A stretch of DNA of 38,720 bases from Methanobacteriota archaeon. GTDB lineage: Archaea; Halobacteriota; Methanomicrobia; Methanomicrobiales; Methanoculleaceae. Shown here piece by piece: positions 1 to 8,643 of this stretch; positions within the stretch are counted from its first letter, which is position 1; each line of letters opens with the position of its first letter. The notes under the pieces were generated by a model. That model was not told where the DNA came from. It made no database searches and saw nothing but the letters and a program-made list of their open reading frames with translations. The stretch spans positions 5,268-43,987 of the forward strand of contig JAENZF010000002.1 in assembly GCA_016841385.1 (NCBI GenBank), read 5' to 3'. The position numbers were made by a program, and so were the translations under genes.

Positions 1-295
1 TATGGGGCTGCCATCCCGGGTGGACGGGGAGCAGACCCTGTTGAATACGTCCTCTCCCGGATATATGAACCCCCTACCGTGCGGGGAGAAAGTGAACGAT
101 CCCGGAGCACCACCGGTGCCACGCAGCCTGCAGACCCCGCCCACATATAAAGGACCCACACAGAAGGGCGTAGGCGCCCGATCGCCTTCTTCGGCAACCA
201 TTCCTATGCGGAAGCCCGCGAACCCGGCCCATATGCGCGATACGGAGCCCCCGAACTCGGACGACCACCGGCCAGGCGTCGCACGAGCATCTGAC

Positions 296-419
296 CGGCG
301 CTCGGGCTCCGGTTCTACGAACCGTCGCACACCGCACCTCCGGCGCTCGGGCTCCGGTTCTACGAACCGTCGCACACCGCACCTCCGGCGCTCGGGCTCC
401 GGTTCTACGAACCGTCGCC
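296..419. repeat. Tandem 45-bp repeat array (2.75 copies)
   Basis: Units start at 296, 341 and 386: CGGCGCTCGGGCTCCGGTTCTACGAACCGTCGCACACCGCACCTC; the third copy is truncated at about 419. Each unit contains the hairpin CGGTTC-TAC-GAACCG. Confidence 0.95.
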
Positions 420-785
420 ATTCACACCCGATACCGGCCGGCCGTGCTGCTTGGACACTTCCGGCGATGCCTGACATCAGCCCATCTGCGTCGCCAGGTG
501 AAGGGCGGCCCCCCATAAGATCCAATACCTCCATGCCATGCCCCGATTGAGGCGAGGCCTGATCTAAAAACCCAAATTCCCATCCCGGCTTCGGGAACAA
601 AGAGGCAGACATAAACCACATGCTGCTATACATAAAAAGGAGTGAGGGGCAATCATGAGATCCGTGGAGCCTGCGCACAACCGGACCCCGCGGCACACCC
701 GATTCCCTCAATCGCCATCTCAGCCAAGGCGTATCGTTCAATCAGCCTTATTGAAATAGCAAAACCAACAAGTGGGATAGGTAAA

Positions 786-1328
786 ATGGAAGAGTCTGAC
801 AGCATCAAAGACCCGAACAAGTACCAGAAGTTCAAGAAAGTAGATGGCGCCACCTACCAGCGGGTCAACCAGTTCCTGCGCAAACACACCCACATCACCG
901 CCCGCGAGTGGGCGATCGCACGCCTCTGCGCAGACTTCAAGACCACCAGTGGCTCGGAGATGACGTTCATCGGCGAAAACCTCCCTGAACTCTGCCCGTT
1001 CATGGTCGACTCCTACACCCCGCAGGCGGTCAACCAGGCAAGGAGTTCGTTCAAGAAGAAGGTGAAGAAAGCAGGAGCCACGTTCTTCTACGGGGCCATG
1101 TGTGGCTTTTTCACTGCAGAAGAACTCGACGAGATCCTCTTCGAGGCGAGCGAGGTCGCCCGGTTCCTGCTGGAGGTGGAAGGGACGAGCCTGAACCTCG
1201 ATGACGAGATCGACGTCGAGGACCGGATCACCGAGGTGATGCGGGGCGTGGCCGAGGCGGCTTCGGTCATCTTAAAGTCCAGGCCCGGCCAGGAAGAGGA
1301 GAACCCGATAGAGGGGGAGGACGCATGA
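786..1328 (+). CDS. DUF5806-like conserved archaeal protein
   Basis: MEESDSIKDPNKYQKFKKVDGATYQRVNQFLRKHTHITAREWAIARLCADF...GATFFYGAMCGFFTAEELDEI resembles the archaeal family annotated DUF5806. The ATG at 786 is preferred over 642. Confidence 0.8.
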   Translation: MEESDSIKDPNKYQKFKKVDGATYQRVNQFLRKHTHITAREWAIARLCADFKTTSGSEMTFIGENLPELCPFMVDSYTPQAVNQARSSFKKKVKKAGATFFYGAMCGFFTAEELDEILFEASEVARFLLEVEGTSLNLDDEIDVEDRITEVMRGVAEAASVILKSRPGQEEENPIEGEDA

Positions 1329-2080
1329 AGATCGTTCAGATTGTCGGCCGCTCAAACACCGGGAAGACCACATTCATAAAGAGCCTGATCGGAGCACTCT
1401 CCACACGCGGGACCGTCGGAGCGGTCAAGCATGTGGGGCACCACGGCTTTTTGCTCGAGCCCGGAAAAGACACCACCGTATACTATGAATCGCATGCTGC
1501 TATATCCAGCGGGGTCGATGAAGAGAAGTCGGTCATCATCAGGCGCGAGAACGACCTCGACTCCACCCTGGAGATCCTCTGCAATGCCGGAGTCGAATAC
1601 GCCATACTCGAGGGGTTCAAGTCCCGGCCGTTCCCGAGGGTAGTGATAGGCGACCTCCCGAGCGGGAACGTCGTGCTCCGGAACCCCACCGTCGACGAGG
1701 TGATCGCCGCACTTTCAGAGTTCGAGGAGTACTATACCGTCGAGGGGCTGGTCCGGGAGCTGAGGCGCGAGTGCGGCGTCTCGCATGCCGGGGCAGTCCT
1801 CACGTTCAACGGGCTTGTTCGGGAATGGACCGGCACCGAGCGGACCGAATACCTGGAGTTCGACGAGACCGTCGACGCCCTGACGGAGAGCATCCGAAAA
1901 GAGATGGAAGCAGTCCCGGGGATCATCGGTGCACGATTCTACCACCGGAAAGGACGGCTCTATGCCGGAGAAGATATAACCTATCTTGCTATACTTGCAG
2001 AGCACAGAGAGGAGGCGTTCGCCGCCGCCGGCAGTGCAATCGATAGGCTGAAGCGGGAGCTACACGACGTGGAGAAGTGA
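1325..2080 (+). CDS. MobB-MoaE fusion (molybdopterin-guanine dinucleotide biosynthesis P-loop protein fused to molybdopterin synthase large subunit)
   Basis: N-terminal Walker A GRSNTGKTTF and VGAVKH (MobB); C-terminal HAGAVLTFNGLVRE...AILAEHREEAF (MoaE). ATGA overlap with the upstream gene. Confidence 0.85.
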   Translation: MKIVQIVGRSNTGKTTFIKSLIGALSTRGTVGAVKHVGHHGFLLEPGKDTTVYYESHAAISSGVDEEKSVIIRRENDLDSTLEILCNAGVEYAILEGFKSRPFPRVVIGDLPSGNVVLRNPTVDEVIAALSEFEEYYTVEGLVRELRRECGVSHAGAVLTFNGLVREWTGTERTEYLEFDETVDALTESIRKEMEAVPGIIGARFYHRKGRLYAGEDITYLAILAEHREEAFAAAGSAIDRLKRELHDVEK

Positions 2081-3465
2081 CGGAGATGCGAAACGGAAAA
2101 CGGATGTTTGGAACAAACGGTGTGCGGGGCGTGATCGGAGAGATGATGACACCGGCCCTCGTCCTCAAGATCGGCGCCGCGCTCGGATCGATGAGGAAGG
2201 GCACCATCGCGGTCGGCAGGGACACGAGGACGTCCGGCGAAGCCCTGGCCCACGCCCTCAAGGCCGGGCTCCTGATGACCGGGTGCGACGTGGTAGACAT
2301 GGGCATCCTCCCCACGCCGGCCCTGCAGTATATCATAAAGACCAACCGGTTTGCCGGCGGCGCGATGATCACCGCATCCCACAACCCGCCCGAATACAAC
2401 GGCGTGAAGATCGTCGAGGCCGACGGCACCGAGATGTCAGACGACGAGATCATCCGGCTCGAAGACCGGTTCTTCGCCGGCGAGTTCAACGTGGCCCCCT
2501 GGGACGGCGTCGGCGCGGAGGCCGCCGCACCCGACCGGATCGAGGAGTACATCGAGGCCGTCGTGGGGCACTTCCCGACGGGCATCGGCGAGGGCATGAC
2601 CGTCGTCGTCGACCCCGGTTCCGGCCCCGCGGCGCTCACGACCCCGATCATCCTCTCAAGGATGGGCTGCCGGGTCCATACCATCAACGCCCGGCTCGAC
2701 GGCACCTTCCCGGGCCGGATGCCCGAGCCGACCCCCGAAGGGCTGCAGCCCCTCTCGGAGATGGTCATTGCCACGGGTGCCGATTTTGGGGTGGCGCACG
2801 ACGGCGATGCTGACCGGGCGGTCTTCGTCGATACCAAAGGGCGCTATATAGAAGAGAACTACGAGTTCGGTCTGGTCGAGGACTACGTCTGCGGCAGGAA
2901 CGGTGGCGGACTCGTCGTCACCCCGGTCGCCACCTCCCGGCTGATCCGGGATATCGCAGAGAGACACGGATGCACCGTCGACTACACCCCTGTCGGGAGT
3001 ATCTACGTCGCAAGGAGGATGATCGAACTGATGAGCGAGGGAAAGAAAGTCTCGTTCGGGGGTGAAGGAAACGGCGGCCTGATCTACGCCGACCACCAGT
3101 TCTGCCGGGATGGGGGCATGACCGCCGCCATGATGGTGGCGGTTCTCGCAAGCCATAACGGCAGGAAGCTCTCGGATATCCTCGATGAACTCCCTGCATA
3201 TCACCTGATCAAGGAGAAGCACCACGCCAGGAACCCGTCCGCGCTGGTCCGCACCGTCGAAGAGGCATTCTCGGGAGAGACCATCGAAAAGATCGACGGA
3301 ATCAAGATCGTCAGGGACAATGCCTGGGCTCTGGTGCGGGCATCGGGCACGGAACCGATGATCAGGGTCATGATCGAGGCAAAGGACCCGGGCGTCGCGG
3401 ATGCCATGTACCGGGAGATCATGCAGGTTGTGACGGGTGCGACGGGCCGAAGGGCCGGAGCATGA
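2077..3465 (+). CDS. glmM: Phosphoglucosamine mutase / phosphomannomutase family protein
   Basis: MFGTNGVRG, TASHNPPEYNGVK (active-site Ser), DGDADR, GGEGNGG, RASGTEPMIRV motifs. Confidence 0.9.
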   Translation: MTEMRNGKRMFGTNGVRGVIGEMMTPALVLKIGAALGSMRKGTIAVGRDTRTSGEALAHALKAGLLMTGCDVVDMGILPTPALQYIIKTNRFAGGAMITASHNPPEYNGVKIVEADGTEMSDDEIIRLEDRFFAGEFNVAPWDGVGAEAAAPDRIEEYIEAVVGHFPTGIGEGMTVVVDPGSGPAALTTPIILSRMGCRVHTINARLDGTFPGRMPEPTPEGLQPLSEMVIATGADFGVAHDGDADRAVFVDTKGRYIEENYEFGLVEDYVCGRNGGGLVVTPVATSRLIRDIAERHGCTVDYTPVGSIYVARRMIELMSEGKKVSFGGEGNGGLIYADHQFCRDGGMTAAMMVAVLASHNGRKLSDILDELPAYHLIKEKHHARNPSALVRTVEEAFSGETIEKIDGIKIVRDNAWALVRASGTEPMIRVMIEAKDPGVADAMYREIMQVVTGATGRRAGA

Positions 3466-3690
3466 GAAATTCGAAGAGTTTCGAGCCGGAACAGGAGCAC
3501 CGCAGGTGCGGGTGGTCAGGCAGGCATGAACGCCTCGCACCTAACGGTGCTCGAGCTCCGGCTCCCACCCTTCGGGTGCTCACGCTCCGGTCCTGCGGAC
3601 CATCGCGGCTCGAAGACCTTCGGTCTTCTCAAGCTCCGGGCGTCCCGTCCGTCGCACCCTTCGGCCCGTCGCACCTCACCCCTCACAAAC
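3436..3690. repeat. Complex modular hairpin repeat (copy B), including an inverted core overlapping the glmM 3' end
   Basis: Consecutive small-loop hairpins GCACC-GCA-GGTGC, GCACC-TAAC-GGTGC, CACCC-TTC-GGGTG, GGTCC-TGC-GGACC, GAAGACC-TTC-GGTCTTC, joined by TCGAGCTCC / TCACGCTCC / TCAAGCTCC linkers. Confidence 0.85.
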
Positions 3691-3816
3691 GGGATCGAAC
3701 CCATGAAGTCTTCTATTCGGAGTGCTCCAGGGGACTCTTGTCGTCCACCATATCCCCAATATTTACGAGGATCTCTCTAAATCCCATTGAAAAACATTCT
3801 TGTGAGAGGGGCGCAA

Positions 3817-3839
3817 TCTATATATCCGATAATGGATAT
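3817..3839 (+). promoter_or_regulatory. TATA-like element overlapping ATATCC-GATAAT-GGATAT palindrome upstream of the 1188-aa ORF
   Basis: TCTATATAT at 3817-3825; 6-bp inverted repeat 3822-3827 / 3834-3839. Confidence 0.45.
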
Positions 3840-3875
3840 GCATGATGCAGAACCCACGGGAGAGCGCTGATCAAA

Positions 3876-6800
3876 ATGGATGGAAAACTACAGATAAAAC
3901 AGAAGATCAACTCCGCTATCTCTTCTGGCGATCTGCGTGAGCTTGAAAAGGTAGTTTCAGACATATCGGAGACCCAGACCAGGAAGGAGAAGAAATCACT
4001 CTACGAGCAGATGAATGCCGCCCTGGTTGAAGCGGCGTTCGACGAAGGCCAGCCCGAACTCTTAAGCCAGCTCGTCGAACCTACCAGAGAAGAGATATTC
4101 ACCCTCGCCAGGCGTGCTGCCGTGCTCTATAGTGAGAACAAGGATGAAGCATGGTTCTCTGCAATATTTACCCTGGTCGACAAACTCGACCGTAAGAGCC
4201 ACCAGTCCGATATCCTCGCCGGGATCTCACGCGACCTGGTCCAGGCCGGGGTCGATACCGGCGACATCCACTATATTGAGAGAGGAGGAGAGGCCTTCGA
4301 TAAGATCAGCATTCGCAAATACCGCTCGACAATCCTCTCCGAGATCATCCCGCTCTTCATTCGGTACGGACAGAAACACCGAAACGTCGATATCATGCAG
4401 TATGCTCTCCAGATGCTCCCCGAGATCGGCGACATATCAAGACAGTCACAACTCCATGCCGACGTGGCCCGGGCAATCGCCGGTTCCGGCATCGAGTCAG
4501 GCAACATCAGCCTGGTGATCAGCGGGCTTTCGAGCGCTACCGAGATCAACCAGAAGATCCGGCGCACCAACTCGATCGCCGACATCGTAGACGCCGCCTG
4601 GAAATCCTCGTTGAAGAAGGAGATCTCCGACATCGAGCAGATCATAGACTCCCTCCCGGACATCCCCGAAGAACGGCTCACCGAGGTTCTCGCGATCCTG
4701 ACCGAGCAACTCCTCGACCGCCAGCGGGACAAGAAACAGATATACACCAAACTGCTCAGGATCGACGACGAAAAGGCGTGGGCGGGTCAGACCCTCGTCC
4801 TTGAACTCCTGAAAAAGGCAGAGCGGAGCGGCGAGCGCTGGTTCCTTGAGAAGGCGTTCGAGTTCAATGCCCGGCGCGTGGGGGAGACCCAGCTGCCCAT
4901 CGAAGAGATCGTCCTCTCCGGGATCGCGGTCGTCGAGAAGAGCGGCAACCCGACCATCCTCCTCGACATCACGCCATTGATCGACGAGTCCTGTGACGCC
5001 ACGAAGGCAGCCCACCTCTACCGGCAGATCACCGACGCACTCTCACGGATGGGCGACTTCTACCACGCGATCGAGGTCATGAAGAAGGCCAGCAGCAGCG
5101 CCCAGAGGATCAACGCCCAATTTTTCGATACCAGTGTCCGCCTGATCAAGGAGGGTGTCCGGCGTGACGAGATCAAACTCGTCCGTGAGAACATCCTCGC
5201 CACACTGGATATCGAGATTGCCGACTCGCTGGTACACCAGGCGGTGACCGACTTCTGCAAGGAGTACGACTTTGACGAAGTCATCAGGCACATACCAGCC
5301 ATAAAGGAACTTGCTGGATCGCACCGCGCACAGGACCCCCTGCTCCTCGAATGCAACACCATCCTGATCGAGCGAGGGTTCGTCCGCCAGAAAGACCCGT
5401 CGGCCCTCGTGGATCTGGTGAGCCAGATCGGAGAGCAGGCCCTGCGCGAGCTGGCAATCTCGACCATCGCCGTTGAGATGGCACGGATTGGCGTCGCCCG
5501 GAAAGACCGGGATCTCCTCCGGCATGCGACCGGGCTCACCTGCGAGATCATGGACCAGCAGGCACGGGCCGAGGCGATGGGCGGCATCGTGGATCAGGCA
5601 GCCGTACTCGCCGTCGAGGACGGCGACCTCGACCTGCTCCACGGGATGCGGGTCCTCTCCACATCCCTGCTGGAGCGGGAATACTGCCTCTTTGCGATGG
5701 GCAAAGTCGTCCACGGCCTGATCATGTACGGGATCGAGCAGCTCTCGCTCCAGGCGCTGGATGAGGCCGCCCAGATCCTCTCCCAGGTCACCGACCCGTC
5801 CCTGCAGCGGCAGCTGGCCGATCCCCTCATCGAAGGCTACGTCCGGGTCGGGAGCCTGCAGGCGGCAGACCAGCTCTCCCGGGGAAAAGCCCGGATCTTC
5901 GACGGCATGATGGAGCCGTTCGAGATCGCGCTCGCTCTCCTCCAGACCAGCACCTCGCACGAGGAGATCTCGATCAAGATAGCAAGCTACGTCGATATCA
6001 TGCTTGAGTACACGCAGGTCTACAGAAGCCCGATCTTTGCGGTCCCCATGACGTTCTTCACCCTGGAGATCGAGGGAGGTTACGAGCGGACCGCCATGAT
6101 CCAGAGGATCCTCACCTTCTTCACCAACTACACGAAGGAGTTCGACTCGGCCGATCCCTACGAAGTGATGGCGTACCTGCTCGAGGGGATCGAGGGAGGA
6201 GCGGCGGCACAACCGGTACTCGAGTTGATGTACCGCCTCTTCGAGCACACCACCGACGTCTATGCCCGCTACTCCGGGATGTACCGGATAGTGAGCGCCT
6301 ACTCGGTCCTCGGCAACGAAGAGCGGGCCGAGACGATCATCCGGAGGCTCCATGAGACCATCGGTACCATCTCCGATCCGTCCATCCGTGCGATCATGCT
6401 CTCCGACCTCGCCGGACTCATGGCCGGGATCGACCACAGCGCAGCCAGAGATTATCTTGCCGAGGCGCAGGGGGCGCTTGAGTTCGTGGGGCCGGAGCGG
6501 GAGGCATTCGTCAGGAAGAACCTGATCTACGCCGCAAGAAGCCTCAGCGCCGTAAACCGGCAGGAGAAGGACATCGACTGGGCGATTGGGCAGGTCGGCA
6601 GGATCGAGGATCCGGTCGAGTACGTGGACGCCCTGGCAGCGGTCTTTGACATGGTCAGCGAGCCTGCACAGAGGAAGGAGATCCTCTCGGCAATGTGCCA
6701 TACCGTGGTCAGCATTCCTTCCCCCTACATCCGGCTCTCGATGCTCTTTGACGTGGCGCAGTTCGCCGAGATTTACGGCGACGAAAAGGAGATCGACGAA

Positions 6801-7442
6801 CTTCTGGAGGGTATGGCGAGAACCGCCGGTTACGTACAGATCCCGTTCATCACCGCCATGACGCAACAGCGGATGGCCCAGATGCTCTTCTCGTTCTACC
6901 GGGCGAGCGGCAAGCCGGCCGCCCAGCAGCGGGCTGCCGACATCGTCTCCACCATCGACGACGACAGGATCCGGTACAGTCTGACGGTCCAGCTCGAGCA
7001 GGTCATGCCCCAGTCCTGGAAGAACACAGTCTACGGCAGGATCCTCGACTGCCGCGACAAGATCCGGAGCGGCGATTACACCACAAAGGACATGGTCACG
7101 CTCGACCGGGCGATACGGGCGGCACCTGACCGGGCAAAGCGGGCGACCTACTACACCGAACTCTACCTCATCGCCAGAAACGCAGGACAGCATGAGGTTG
7201 CAGACAGGATGCTGCTCTGCGCGCTCGAAGAGGCGCGGATCATCAGGCCGCTCTCGCGACGGGCCTTTGTGCTCGGTGATATGGCGTGCCGGATCTATGC
7301 AGAGCGCTACGAAGACCGGTCGAGGGAAGTCCTCGACATGGCCGTGAGCGAGGCCCTCAACATTCGCGACTCGACGCTCCGGGACGAAGTCTACGACGAG
7401 CTGGATATGTCCATGCGGATCATCCAGGAGCACTGGCTGTGA
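3876..7442 (+). CDS. Large (1188 aa) alpha-helical repeat (TPR/HEAT-like solenoid) protein of unknown function
   Basis: Single uninterrupted ORF with repeated helix-helix texture (A..I/L..G spacing), no signal peptide or TM segments; family not recognised. Confidence 0.85.
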   Translation: MDGKLQIKQKINSAISSGDLRELEKVVSDISETQTRKEKKSLYEQMNAALVEAAFDEGQPELLSQLVEPTREEIFTLARRAAVLYSENKDEAWFSAIFTLVDKLDRKSHQSDILAGISRDLVQAGVDTGDIHYIERGGEAFDKISIRKYRSTILSEIIPLFIRYGQKHRNVDIMQYALQMLPEIGDISRQSQLHADVARAIAGSGIESGNISLVISGLSSATEINQKIRRTNSIADIVDAAWKSSLKKEISDIEQIIDSLPDIPEERLTEVLAILTEQLLDRQRDKKQIYTKLLRIDDEKAWAGQTLVLELLKKAERSGERWFLEKAFEFNARRVGETQLPIEEIVLSGIAVVEKSGNPTILLDITPLIDESCDATKAAHLYRQITDALSRMGDFYHAIEVMKKASSSAQRINAQFFDTSVRLIKEGVRRDEIKLVRENILATLDIEIADSLVHQAVTDFCKEYDFDEVIRHIPAIKELAGSHRAQDPLLLECNTILIERGFVRQKDPSALVDLVSQIGEQALRELAISTIAVEMARIGVARKDRDLLRHATGLTCEIMDQQARAEAMGGIVDQAAVLAVEDGDLDLLHGMRVLSTSLLEREYCLFAMGKVVHGLIMYGIEQLSLQALDEAAQILSQVTDPSLQRQLADPLIEGYVRVGSLQAADQLSRGKARIFDGMMEPFEIALALLQTSTSHEEISIKIASYVDIMLEYTQVYRSPIFAVPMTFFTLEIEGGYERTAMIQRILTFFTNYTKEFDSADPYEVMAYLLEGIEGGAAAQPVLELMYRLFEHTTDVYARYSGMYRIVSAYSVLGNEERAETIIRRLHETIGTISDPSIRAIMLSDLAGLMAGIDHSAARDYLAEAQGALEFVGPEREAFVRKNLIYAARSLSAVNRQEKDIDWAIGQVGRIEDPVEYVDALAAVFDMVSEPAQRKEILSAMCHTVVSIPSPYIRLSMLFDVAQFAEIYGDEKEIDELLEGMARTAGYVQIPFITAMTQQRMAQMLFSFYRASGKPAAQQRAADIVSTIDDDRIRYSLTVQLEQVMPQSWKNTVYGRILDCRDKIRSGDYTTKDMVTLDRAIRAAPDRAKRATYYTELYLIARNAGQHEVADRMLLCALEEARIIRPLSRRAFVLGDMACRIYAERYEDRSREVLDMAVSEALNIRDSTLRDEVYDELDMSMRIIQEHWL

Positions 7443-7726
7443 GGACGATCGAGATCAGGATCTCGGGAAGGGTGCAGGGCGTCGGGTTTCGTGCATGCAT
7501 CAGAAGGATCGCCACCAACCTCGGCGTCGGCGGTGAGGCGATGAACCTCCCTGAAGGGACAGTGCTCATCACCGCAACCGGCGAACCCGTCATCCTCGAC
7601 AAGTTCGTCTCCATGCTCTACGGGTGCCCCCGGGTCGTCATCAGGGACCTTATCCAGCAGGAGATCCCCCTTGCCGCCTACCCCGAGTTCACCATCCAGC
7701 GGGGCAGTTACCAGTACAGCACATGA
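7439..7726 (+). CDS. acyP: Acylphosphatase-family protein
   Basis: GTG start; VRTIEIRISGRVQGVGFRACIRRIA...AMNLPEGTV retains the GVGFR Arg and the NLP Asn. GTGA overlap with the upstream ORF. Confidence 0.85.
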   Translation: MRTIEIRISGRVQGVGFRACIRRIATNLGVGGEAMNLPEGTVLITATGEPVILDKFVSMLYGCPRVVIRDLIQQEIPLAAYPEFTIQRGSYQYST

Positions 7727-8643
7727 AATTCGGCGTTCGTGAGGAGCGCATCCCGCAGGATGCGCACCTGAGCATCGATACGCGACTGGTCGATGGAGTC
7801 GCGGAGCGCCGCGACCAGCCGGGCCGAGAGGTTCCCATCAAGATAGCATCTCTTTTCACCGCATTCATAGTCCCCGTCCGAGACCTCGTCCCGGGCAAAC
7901 CGGAGGACGGCACGGTCCACCATCGCCGCTTTCTGCGGTTCGATGAGGTCGTGGACGAAGCTCCCGGCCCCCTCGTGAAGCATGCCGAGGTCGGGGTCGA
8001 GGTGGGCACCGATCATTGAGACGCAACAGTTGCCATAAAGCATCGCGTATCCGAGCGAGAACATGGCATTGACGGGGTCGAGGTAAGGGCGGCTCGTCCT
8101 GCGCCGGAACCCGAGTCCCGGCGGAAGTGTGCGGGAGAGGATCTCATAGTACATATCGGTGGTCAGGCGGGAGAGCCTCCGGAGCTCCTCCATGGTGACC
8201 GCGACCGCGAGTTCCTCCCTGGCCTGGTGGAGGAAGTCAAACTCTCCGGCGTAGAAGATATCCTGCCCGGCGCGGTCGTAGAGTTCCTCAAGGAGGAGAA
8301 GCCTCGACTGGAGGCCGGCCGTTGCCAGCGGCTGCGCGAACCGGTGGGGGGCGGCCCGTTCCTGGGCGAGGCGCACCGCCTCGTCCGGCCGGTAGCCGTA
8401 GGGATACAGGTATCCGACGGGCGTGCCGTCGATATCGAAGAAGGTGATGGCAGCACCGGCTTTGAGGAGGTTTGTCACCGCCGAGGTGTGCAGGGTATGG
8501 CCGCCGACGACCAGGAGGTGCTTCACCGCCTGGAGGGGGTAGCGCCGGGTGGCGCTCCCGTGCGCGATGACCAGTTCCTGTGTCGTCGCTTTGATGTGCC
8601 CCCCGTAGCCGAAGACGGGAAGCCAGGGTTCCGTCGCTGTCAT
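7708..8643 (-). CDS. cas1: Stand-alone Cas1-family protein
   Basis: MTATEPWLPVFGYGGHIKATTQELVI...LLVVGGHTLHTSAVTNLL...YLDPVNAMFSLGYAMLYG...LGMLHEGAGSFVHDLIEPQKAAMVDRAVL: Cas1 fold motifs. Start set at the internal ATG at 8643. Confidence 0.88.
   Translation of the reverse strand: MTATEPWLPVFGYGGHIKATTQELVIAHGSATRRYPLQAVKHLLVVGGHTLHTSAVTNLLKAGAAITFFDIDGTPVGYLYPYGYRPDEAVRLAQERAAPHRFAQPLATAGLQSRLLLLEELYDRAGQDIFYAGEFDFLHQAREELAVAVTMEELRRLSRLTTDMYYEILSRTLPPGLGFRRRTSRPYLDPVNAMFSLGYAMLYGNCCVSMIGAHLDPDLGMLHEGAGSFVHDLIEPQKAAMVDRAVLRFARDEVSDGDYECGEKRCYLDGNLSARLVAALRDSIDQSRIDAQVRILRDALLTNAEFHVLYW

Noticed and set aside
296-419. CRISPR array
   Set aside because: Units are contiguous 45-bp direct repeats with no unique spacers, and the sequence belongs to the dispersed hairpin family.
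2-550. 182-aa ORF at window start (and 74..421 -, 422..619 -)
   Set aside because: Low-complexity translation of the tandem repeat (RRSGSGSTNRRTPHL); GC-driven open frame.
5043-7433. 796-aa minus-strand ORF
   Set aside because: Fully antisense to the 1188-aa coding gene; composition (D/H/V/R-rich, no domains) typical of high-GC shadow frames.
7708-8643. Casposon or CRISPR-Cas adaptation module
   Set aside because: No PolB, terminal inverted repeats, cas2/cas4 or repeat-spacer array seen in the window; flanked by apparently chromosomal genes.
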